In this document: positions 1-4,854 of the stretch, one piece after another
Position numbering within the stretch: position 1 is the first letter of the stretch
Layout: each line of letters begins with the position of its first letter
Assembly: GCA_021298875.1 (NCBI GenBank)
Contig: JAJTHJ010000326.1
Location: 1 to 8,112 of the forward strand
Length of the DNA: 8,112 bases
Source: Burkholderiales bacterium
GTDB taxonomy: Bacteria > Pseudomonadota > Gammaproteobacteria > Burkholderiales > Burkholderiaceae_F
Direction: 5' to 3'
The notes under the pieces: generated by a model
Told to the model about the DNA's origin: nothing
What the model saw: only the letters and a program-made list of their open reading frames with translations
Databases searched by the model: none
Translations under genes and position numbers: made by a program

Positions 1-167
1 AGGGCGTGCCGGTGGCCACCTTTGCGATCGGCGAAGCGGGTGCGGCCAACGCCGCGTTGTTCGCGGTGGCGATGCTCGCGGCCGACGACGCCGATCTCGC
101 CCGCAAGCTCGCGCAGTTCCGCGCCACGCAGAACGAGGCGGCGCGCAACATGGCGCTGCCGCTCTGA
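1..167 (+). CDS. purE: N5-carboxyaminoimidazole ribonucleotide mutase, C-terminal part
   Basis: This is the last 54 residues of PurE, read in frame from base 3 to the TGA at 165-167; the 5' part lies outside the window. PurE is a cytoplasmic enzyme that converts N5-carboxyaminoimidazole ribonucleotide to 4-carboxy-AIR in de novo purine synthesis. The visible start, GVPVATFAIGEAGAANAALF, matches the conserved PurE segment in which a GVPVATxAIG strand leads into an alanine-rich helix. The tail (ADDADLARKLAQFRATQNEA) is the usual C-terminal helix. The next gene is purK, whose product makes the substrate of PurE, and purE-purK is a classic pair. Identification rests on family recognition plus this context; the catalytic N-terminal half cannot be seen. 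The class I (PurK-dependent) type is inferred from the adjacent purK. Confidence 0.9.
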   Translation, partial: GVPVATFAIGEAGAANAALFAVAMLAADDADLARKLAQFRATQNEAARNMALPL

Positions 168-171
168 GGGC

Positions 172-297
172 ATGATGGCGCTGCGCGCCAATGACGCCCG
201 CTGCGCGGGCTATGACGGCGGCTGCGCCGCCTATGACGGATTCGGAGTGCGACGATTTGCATCATCGGCGCGCAGCGCCATCATCACCCGCGGCGGG
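172..297. repeat. purE/purK foldback array of small hairpins
   Basis: The 141-base gap between purE and purK is filled by iterated units. Three lie in tandem: 172-190, 191-211 and 212-232, with a remnant at 233-240. Each begins ATGAY and holds a small hairpin with the constant loop CTGCG. The stems differ but stay complementary: GGCG/CGCC (177-180/186-189), GCCCG/CGGGC (196-200/206-210) and GGCGG/CCGCC (217-221/227-231). Inverted copies follow: a hairpin at 267-279 (loop CGCAG, the complement of CTGCG) and one at 287-297 (CCCG/CGGG), both flanked by CATC words. Bases 172-189 and 267-284 are a perfect 18-bp inverted repeat, so the region can also fold as one long hairpin. No function is established. 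A role in attenuation or in mRNA stability between purE and purK is inference. Confidence 0.75.
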
Positions 298-308
298 CAT
301 CATCCATC

Positions 309-1475
309 ATGACTGAGCTTCGCTCGCCACTTCCCCCCGGCTCCTGGCTCGGCGTGCTGGGCGGCGGCCAACTGGGCCGGATGTTCACGCACGCGGCGCA
401 GGCGCTGGGTTACCGCGTCTGCTCGCTCGACCTGGACGAAGACGGCCCCGCCGGCAGCGTGGCCGACCGGCACCTGCGCGCGGACTATCTCGATCCTGCC
501 GCGCTCGATGAACTCGGTTCGCTGTGCGCCGCGGTCACCACTGAGTTCGAGAACGTCCCCGCGGCTGCCCTGCAGCGGCTGGCCGCGCGCTGCTTTGTCA
601 GCCCGGCGGCGCGCTGCGTGGCGGTGGCGCAGGACCGCATCGACGAGAAGAGTTTCATCGCGGGGCAGGGCATACCAGTGGCGCCGCACAAGGCGATCCG
701 TACCGAGGCCGATCTCGCCGCCGCCGGCGCCAACCTGTTCCCCGCGATTCTGAAGGCCGCGCGGATGGGCTACGACGGCAAGGGGCAGGTCGCCGTCGCC
801 TCAGCGGCTGCGTTGCCCGCCGCGTGGACAGACCTCAAGCGCGTGCCCTGCGTGCTGGAAAAGCGCCTGCCGCTCGCCAAGGAGTTGTCTGTGATCGTCT
901 GCCGTGCCGCCGACGGCGCGGCGATCACGCTGCCGGTGGCCGAGAACGAACATCGCGGCGGCATCCTCGCGGTGAGCATCGTGCCGGCGCGGATCGACGC
1001 GGCGCTGGCCGAGCAGGCACGCACGCTCGCCTTGCGCGTGGCGCAAGGGCTCGACTACGTGGGTGTGCTGTGCGTGGAGATGTTCGTGCTGGCGGACGGC
1101 TCGCTCGCCGTCAACGAGATCGCGCCGCGCCCGCATAACAGCGGCCATTGGTCGATCGATGCCGCCGCCAGCAGCCAGTTTGAGCAGCAGGCGCGCATCC
1201 TGGCCGGGCTGCCGCTGGGCGACACGCGCGTCTTGCTGCCCGCCGTGATGCTCAACCTGCTGGGCGACCTGTGGTTCGACCGCGGCGTGCCGCGCGAGCC
1301 GCCATGGGCCGAGGTGCTCCGCGAGCGGCTCGCCAAGCTGCACCTGTACGGCAAGCGCGAGGCGCGGCCGGGCCGCAAGATGGGTCATCTGACACTCTTG
1401 GGCAACACGGTCGAAGACGCACTGGCCGCCGCCAACCGCTGCGCGGCGCGGCTGGGCATTGGGCCGGTGGGTTGA
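309..1475 (+). CDS. purK: N5-carboxyaminoimidazole ribonucleotide synthase
   Basis: PurK is a cytoplasmic ATP-grasp enzyme that uses ATP and bicarbonate to carboxylate aminoimidazole ribonucleotide, giving N5-CAIR, the substrate of PurE just upstream. The 388 residues are normal length or slightly above. The N-terminal nucleotide-type fold shows GGGQLGRM (residues 18-25) and TTEFENVP (78-84 region). The ATP-grasp part has GYDGKGQ (154-160), an acidic EKR segment (184-186) and VNEIAPRPHNSGHW (268-281), the metal- and substrate-binding hallmark. The C-terminal domain carries KLHLYGK followed by RPGRKMGH (343-360). The ATG at 309 is chosen because the hallmark region begins only 17 residues later. 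No strong Shine-Dalgarno precedes it, only the weak GCGGGC within the hairpin repeats. Its TGA lies inside the first heptamer of the next repeat array. Confidence 0.96.
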   Translation: MTELRSPLPPGSWLGVLGGGQLGRMFTHAAQALGYRVCSLDLDEDGPAGSVADRHLRADYLDPAALDELGSLCAAVTTEFENVPAAALQRLAARCFVSPAARCVAVAQDRIDEKSFIAGQGIPVAPHKAIRTEADLAAAGANLFPAILKAARMGYDGKGQVAVASAAALPAAWTDLKRVPCVLEKRLPLAKELSVIVCRAADGAAITLPVAENEHRGGILAVSIVPARIDAALAEQARTLALRVAQGLDYVGVLCVEMFVLADGSLAVNEIAPRPHNSGHWSIDAAASSQFEQQARILAGLPLGDTRVLLPAVMLNLLGDLWFDRGVPREPPWAEVLRERLAKLHLYGKREARPGRKMGHLTLLGNTVEDALAAANRCAARLGIGPVG

Positions 1476-1530
1476 CCGTTGTCGGTTGTCCGTTGGCTCA
1501 ACCGACAACCGACAACAAACAACAGACAAC
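1471..1530. repeat. Heptamer foldback array, GTTGTCG/CGACAAC type
   Basis: Seven-base words fill the purK-tsaC junction. On the left are GTTGACC (1471-1477, containing the purK TGA), GTTGTCG, GTTGTCC and GTTGGCT (to 1498). CAAC follows, and then the inverted words CGACAAC (1503-1509), CGACAAC, AAACAAC and AGACAAC (to 1530). The arms pair as a 13-bp perfect stem (1478-1490 with 1504-1516), a C/C mismatch, four more pairs and the 3-base loop GCT (1496-1498). In RNA this would be a strong hairpin directly after the purK stop. There is no U-tract, so it is not a standard intrinsic terminator. The array ends eight bases before the tsaC ATG. A second array with different words but the same layout lies at 4652-4854. 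Confidence 0.85.
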
Positions 1531-1538
1531 GCAAGACC

Positions 1539-2543
1539 ATGACCGAGAGCCATGCCGCGCGACCCATCGACTCCGCCGCCATCGCGCGTGCGGCGGAGGT
1601 GCTAACGCGCGGCGGGCTGGTTGCCTTTCCGACGGAGACCGTCTATGGCCTGGGCGCCGATGCGTCCAACCCGACGGCGGTGCGCGCGATCTTTGCCGCC
1701 AAGGGGCGTCCGGCCGATCACCCGGTGATCGTGCACGTGACTGATGCCGGCGCGCTCGATACCAAGGCGCGCGACGTGCCGCCGGCGGCGCGCCGGCTGG
1801 CGGCGCGTTTCTGGCCGGGGCCGCTGACGCTGGTGCTCAAGCGCGCGGCCTGCGTGGACGACGCGGTGACTGGCGGGCAAGACACCGTCGGCCTGCGCTG
1901 CCCCGCGCACCCCTGGGCGAGCGCGCTGCTCGCGGCTTTTGGCGGCGCGCTGGCGGCGCCGAGTGCCAACCGCTTCGGCCGCATCAGCCCGACCACCGCC
2001 GCGCACGTGCGCGCCGATCTTGGCGATCGGGTCGATCTGATCCTCGACGGCGGCGCCTGCCCGGTGGGGATCGAATCGACCATCGTCGATTTGTCCGGTC
2101 CCGCGACGCGGCTGCTGCGGCCGGGTTCGATCACCCGCACGCAGATCGAAGCGGAACTCGGCCAACCGGTCCCCGACGCCGGGCCCGACGCGCCGCGCGC
2201 CTCCGGCCGGCTGGAGCAGCACTACGCGCCGAGCACCCCGGTCGAGCTGGTACCGGCGGGCGCCCTCGCGGCACGGGTCAACGCGCTGCGCGGCGAGCGG
2301 CTGGCGGTGCTGGCACCGGCCGCTGCGCTGCTCGACCGGCCCGCGCAGGTCGTTGCCCGTCTGCTGGCGCCCACCGCTGCATCGGAGTACGGCCGCCGCC
2401 TCTACGCGCTGCTGCACGAACTGGACGCTACCGGGGCTGTCCGCATCCTGATCGCCGAGCCGCCCGCGGGTCCCGACTGGGACGCCGTGCAGGACCGTCT
2501 CCGTCGCGCCGCGGCAACACAAGAAATGCCGCACTCGCTATAG
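1539..2543 (+). CDS. tsaC: Threonylcarbamoyl-AMP synthase, Sua5 type
   Basis: This cytoplasmic enzyme condenses threonine, bicarbonate and ATP to threonylcarbamoyl-AMP, the donor for t6A at position 37 of ANN-decoding tRNAs; the TsaBDE partners act next. The 334 residues comprise a YrdC-type domain and a C-terminal Sua5 domain, so it is the long Sua5 form rather than the short E. coli TsaC. YrdC signatures are GGLVAFPTETVYGLGADA (25-42), AAKGRPADHPVIVHV (53-67), PSANRFGRISPT (141-152), DGGACPVGIESTIVDL (170-185) and LLRPGSIT (192-199). The linker RLEQHYAPSTPV (224-235) is the typical bridge to the Sua5 domain. ATG 1539 is preferred. A TTG at 1479 would be in frame and preceded by GGTGGG, but would translate the repeat array into a low-complexity leader. 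No good Shine-Dalgarno precedes 1539. Confidence 0.95.
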   Translation: MTESHAARPIDSAAIARAAEVLTRGGLVAFPTETVYGLGADASNPTAVRAIFAAKGRPADHPVIVHVTDAGALDTKARDVPPAARRLAARFWPGPLTLVLKRAACVDDAVTGGQDTVGLRCPAHPWASALLAAFGGALAAPSANRFGRISPTTAAHVRADLGDRVDLILDGGACPVGIESTIVDLSGPATRLLRPGSITRTQIEAELGQPVPDAGPDAPRASGRLEQHYAPSTPVELVPAGALAARVNALRGERLAVLAPAAALLDRPAQVVARLLAPTAASEYGRRLYALLHELDATGAVRILIAEPPAGPDWDAVQDRLRRAAATQEMPHSL

Positions 2544-2590
2544 TCCCCGCTGCCCTGCGCGACGACGCGGGAACGACAAAAGCTTTCTAC

Positions 2591-2596
2591 AGGAGA
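2591..2596 (+). promoter_or_regulatory. Ribosome binding site of the GDSL lipoprotein gene
   Basis: AGGAGA lies six bases before the ATG at 2603 and decides that start. It also separates it from the out-of-frame ATG at 2598. It is by far the clearest Shine-Dalgarno on the + strand of this window, in contrast to purK and tsaC, which follow repeat arrays. No convincing promoter could be placed in the 59-base gap after tsaC. Confidence 0.8.
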
Positions 2597-2602
2597 CATG
2601 CA

Positions 2603-3559
2603 ATGACGATTCTGCGTTTACGCACGGCGCTTTTTGCGACCGCGGCGACGATCTTTCTCGCGTCTTGCGGCGGCAGCGACTTCACCAGCGCGCCGGTGCC
2701 AGCTAAGTACAGCTCCGTCTACACCTTTGGCGCCAGCTTGACCGATACGGGCAACGCGTGCCCGCCGCCGTCGCCGCCGGCCGGATGTCCGCCGGTGCCG
2801 CCTTATGCAGCTGGTTTGTATTCCAACGGTCAGATTTTCAGCCAGATCATCGCTGCCAACTACGGTGCCCAGGTGCTGCCGTCGGGTAAGGGTGGAACCG
2901 CTTATTCGGTGGGTGGGGCACGCACCGGAGCGATTCCTGGCCTGACGACGCAGTCACCCGTTGCGAGCATGGTGGCGCAGGTTGACAGCTACCTGAAAGA
3001 CTCCGGCGCCCAAGCCAATGCACAGTTCCTTTATCTGATCGACGCGACCACCATCGGCAACAACATCACGGCGGGGTTGCCGCTGATCCAGGCCGGCACC
3101 ATCACCAGCACGCAGCTGGTGACGGCGGCGATTGGCGACGTGGTCGGGGTCGTCAACCGCCTTTACGCGGCTGGCGCGCGCAACTTTCTCGTGGTCAATG
3201 CGCCGAACGTGGGCGCCACGCCGTTGGCCCAGTCGCAGGGAACGGCGGCCGCCACCGCAGCCACTCAGTTGTCGGCAGGATTCAATCAAAACCTGGCTGC
3301 GCAGCTGAACAACCTCAAGGCGAACGCGCCGGGGATGAACATCTTCCTGCTCGACAACTTCGGGCTCGAGACGCAAATCAAGGCAAACCCCTCGTCCTTC
3401 GGCTTCAGCAACGTGACAGCGCCTTGCGTCACGCCGACCTCGCTGTGCGGCACGACATTGGCAACGCAGAACACCTTTTTCTACTGGGACGGTTTCCACC
3501 CAACCAATGGCGTCGGCCAGTTGGTGGCGCAGCGCGCTATCTCGCTTCTCAATCAGTAG
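2603..3559 (+). CDS. GDSL/SGNH-family esterase-like lipoprotein
   Basis: This is a predicted secreted lipoprotein of 318 residues related to GDSL lipases/acylhydrolases. The N-terminus has arginines, a hydrophobic stretch (8-20) and the lipobox LASC, so cleavage before Cys22 and lipidation are expected. Block I reads FGASLTDTGN (42-51) with the nucleophile Ser45; the usual GDSL is GASL here. Block II is YSVGGARTG (101-109). Block III is degenerate: GNN at 152-154 may supply the oxyanion Asn, but no GxND is present. A VNAPNVGATP segment (198-207) resembles block IV. The C-terminus keeps DGFH (296-299), giving Asp296 and His299 for the triad. A proline-rich insert follows block I (51-68) with Cys53 and Cys62; Cys275 and Cys282 form another possible disulfide. 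The substrate is unknown. It uses AT-ending codons such as TTA more than its neighbours, which hints at a different history. Confidence 0.85.
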   Translation: MTILRLRTALFATAATIFLASCGGSDFTSAPVPAKYSSVYTFGASLTDTGNACPPPSPPAGCPPVPPYAAGLYSNGQIFSQIIAANYGAQVLPSGKGGTAYSVGGARTGAIPGLTTQSPVASMVAQVDSYLKDSGAQANAQFLYLIDATTIGNNITAGLPLIQAGTITSTQLVTAAIGDVVGVVNRLYAAGARNFLVVNAPNVGATPLAQSQGTAAATAATQLSAGFNQNLAAQLNNLKANAPGMNIFLLDNFGLETQIKANPSSFGFSNVTAPCVTPTSLCGTTLATQNTFFYWDGFHPTNGVGQLVAQRAISLLNQ

Positions 3560-3577
3560 ACTCGTCTTGGCTTCGAG

Positions 3578-3603
3578 AAAACGGCGCCCGTGGGCGCCGT
3601 TTT
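3578..3603. terminator. Bidirectional intrinsic terminator
   Basis: A perfect 12-bp stem (3578-3589 with 3592-3603) has the arms AAAACGGCGCCC and GGGCGCCGTTTT around a 2-base centre, which in practice opens to a small loop. The GC-rich core is followed by T-runs on both strands (TTTTCGTTTCT on +, TTTTCTCG on -). It lies between convergent genes, 18 bases after the GDSL stop and 11 bases beyond the SemiSWEET stop, so it can end transcription from both sides. Confidence 0.9.
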
Positions 3604-3614
3604 CGTTTCTGCGT

Positions 3615-3869
3615 TCAGCCGATCCTGAGCTTCATCGCCAGGATGAACAGCGCAAGCGCCAGCGTCACGACGTTGGCGACGATCACCGGCCACGCGCCGA
3701 GCATCAGGCCGTAGACGAGCCAGAGCGCCACGCCGGCAGTGAACAGCAGGTACTTGCCGAGCGAAATCCCGCTCGCGTCGCGCGTGCGCCAGATCTGCCA
3801 GGCCTGCGGCACGAAGGCGACCGTGGTCAGAAATGCGGCGGCGTAGCCGATCAGCTCAGTCGTGCTCAT
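3615..3869 (-). CDS. SemiSWEET-type sugar transporter
   Basis: This is a small membrane protein of 84 residues, the usual length of bacterial SemiSWEETs (MtN3/PQ-loop family), which form dimers with three helices per monomer and move sugars down their gradient. Three hydrophobic segments are visible: about 5-24, 42-58 and 61-80. The first contains the family's PQ motif, FVPQAWQIWRTRDASGISLG (19-38). The sequence VANVVTLALALFI (64-76) carries the conserved Asn of the last helix. Start ATG (3867-3869) overlaps the end of the upstream hydrolase gene by 14 bases, so translation is probably coupled. Longer readings in this frame that extend upstream are shadows of the hydrolase. The transported sugar cannot be told. 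Downstream is the shared terminator. Confidence 0.88.
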   Translation of the reverse strand: MSTTELIGYAAAFLTTVAFVPQAWQIWRTRDASGISLGKYLLFTAGVALWLVYGLMLGAWPVIVANVVTLALALFILAMKLRIG

Positions 3870-4647
3870 TCCGGGGGGCGCAACGCGCGTACAGGGTCGC
3901 AATGGCGGCCAGCACCGCCTGCGGCTGGTCGCGCTGCGGCGCGTGGCCGCAGGCATCGAGCTTGAGCAACTCGCAGGGCGGGGCGGCGCCGCGCGCGAGG
4001 CCGGCGGCGATGCGGTCGAGTTGCTCCATCGTCGCGTACTCGTCGTCGTAGCCCTGGATCGCCAGCACCGTGCAGCGGATGAATTCCAGTTCGCGCTCGA
4101 TGTTCCAGTCGCGGAACTCCGGCGAGAGCCAGCCGTCGTTCCAACCGAAAAACGCGCCGTCGGGGTCGGTGTGCAAGCGCGACAGTTTGTCGCGCAGCTT
4201 GCCTTCGTTCCACGCCGCGCGCGCGGTGCGGATGCCTTCCAGCGTGACTTCCTCGACGAATACGTGCGGCGCCATGATCGCAATCGCCCGCGGGTCGAAG
4301 CGCGCCGCGTACAGCAGCGCAATCGAGCCGCCGTCGCTGTGGCCAACCAGAAACGGTTGCGCGATGCCGAGGGCATCCAGCAGCGCCGGCAGCACGACCC
4401 AGGCTTCGCGGTGCAGGTAGTCCGGTGCGCGCGGCGCTGCGAGCTGCGTGGACTGGCCGTAGCCGCAGCGCGAGTAGAGCAGGCCGGGCGCGTTCAGGGC
4501 GTCGCATACCTTGCGCGGAAAGTCCCGCCAGCCTGCCACCGACCCCAGCCCTTCGTGCAGGAAGACGAGCGGCGTACCGTGGCGGTCCGGCGCGATGCGC
4601 AAGTATTCGAGCCGCTCGTTGCCGAGGTCGAGGAAGCCGATGGACAT
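3856..4647 (-). CDS. Alpha/beta hydrolase
   Basis: This is a cytoplasmic alpha/beta-hydrolase-fold enzyme of 263 residues; it has no signal peptide. The oxyanion-hole segment is LVFLHEGLGSVAGW (27-40). The nucleophile elbow is GHSDGG (102-107), with Ser104 as nucleophile. The acid is probably Asp201 or Asp202 in IQGYDDEYAT, and the base is His235 in CGHAPQRDQP. A cap domain of about 70 residues (131-190), rich in Trp and charged residues, lies between the strands. The family includes esterases, C-C bond hydrolases and haloperoxidase-like enzymes; the substrate cannot be deduced. The gene follows gcdH on the same strand, about 200 bases downstream, and overlaps the SemiSWEET gene. The ATG at 4645-4647 is the only usable start. 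It lies four bases after a heptamer array and has no visible Shine-Dalgarno. Confidence 0.88.
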   Translation of the reverse strand: MSIGFLDLGNERLEYLRIAPDRHGTPLVFLHEGLGSVAGWRDFPRKVCDALNAPGLLYSRCGYGQSTQLAAPRAPDYLHREAWVVLPALLDALGIAQPFLVGHSDGGSIALLYAARFDPRAIAIMAPHVFVEEVTLEGIRTARAAWNEGKLRDKLSRLHTDPDGAFFGWNDGWLSPEFRDWNIERELEFIRCTVLAIQGYDDEYATMEQLDRIAAGLARGAAPPCELLKLDACGHAPQRDQPQAVLAAIATLYARCAPRNEHD

Positions 4648-4651
4648 GGCC

Positions 4652-4686
4652 GTGATCGGTGATCCGTGATCGGTGATCCGTTGGGT
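4652..4686. repeat. Heptamer array, short arm next to the hydrolase start
   Basis: Read on the + strand, these are four exact tandem heptamers alternating GTGATCG and GTGATCC (4652-4679), plus a divergent GTTGGGT (4680-4686). On the hydrolase strand they read GGATCAC and CGATCAC and stop four bases before its ATG. Bases 4666-4683 are perfectly complementary (18 bp) to 4774-4791 in the long arm, so the two arms can pair around a 90-base interior. Confidence 0.88.
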
Positions 4687-4773
4687 CGAGGAGCGCCGGG
4701 TTTCGAGCCGACGATCAGGCCCTCGACGGGCGGCAGCAGGTCTTTGCTCGATCGGCGCTGCGCTTCATGAAGG
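4684..4773. other. Spacer between the two heptamer arms
   Basis: These 90 bases sit between the paired heptamer arms. They contain smaller self-complementary words: GTCGAGG/CCTCGAC, and AGCGCCG/CGGCGCT near the two ends. On the - strand one frame reads LHEAQRRSSKDLLPP and then VEGLIVGSKPGAPRPN with GC-rich third positions, as real genes here have. It has no start or stop of its own, and I do not recognise it. It may be a gene remnant, an RNA domain or neutral spacer. Confidence 0.35.
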
Positions 4774-4854
4774 CAACGGATCACCGATCACAGATCACGG
4801 ATAACGGGTCACGGATCACGGATCACGGTTCACGGATCACGGATCACGGATCAC
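4771..4854. repeat. Heptamer array, long arm at the gcdH stop
   Basis: Eleven consecutive 7-base words run from 4778 to 4854 without a break in phase: GGATCAC, CGATCAC, AGATCAC, GGATAAC, GGGTCAC, GGATCAC (twice), GGTTCAC, GGATCAC (three times). A divergent AGGCAAC precedes them (4771-4777). On the gcdH strand the words read GTGATCC. The first of them contains the gcdH TGA (4851-4853), so the array begins at the stop codon itself. The first base of the word varies most, and the final AC is constant in all twelve. Confidence 0.9.

Noticed and set aside
172..308. Short peptide starting ATG at 172 with a 7-residue periodicity (ALRAND, ARCAGYD, GGCAAYD)
   Set aside because: The periodicity follows from the 21-base repeat. 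No SD is seen and the reading runs into purK in another frame.
1479..1538. In-frame TTG start for tsaC giving 20 extra residues
   Set aside because: The extension would encode the repeat array as a low-complexity leader; the family begins near ATG 1539. It is not fully excluded because GGTGGG precedes the TTG.
2539..2544. TATAGT at the tsaC stop as a -10 box for the GDSL gene
   Set aside because: No acceptable -35 element is found 16-18 bases upstream, and it overlaps the end of tsaC.
3615..4376. A 253-codon - strand reading ending in the SemiSWEET sequence, as a possible fusion protein
   Set aside because: The upstream part is a shadow frame of the hydrolase, Arg/Ser/Ala-rich and without motifs. 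The SemiSWEET starts at the ATG 3867-3869 with normal family length.
4652..4854. Tandem repeats as a possible CRISPR array
   Set aside because: The units are seven bases with no spacers between them and no cas genes nearby.
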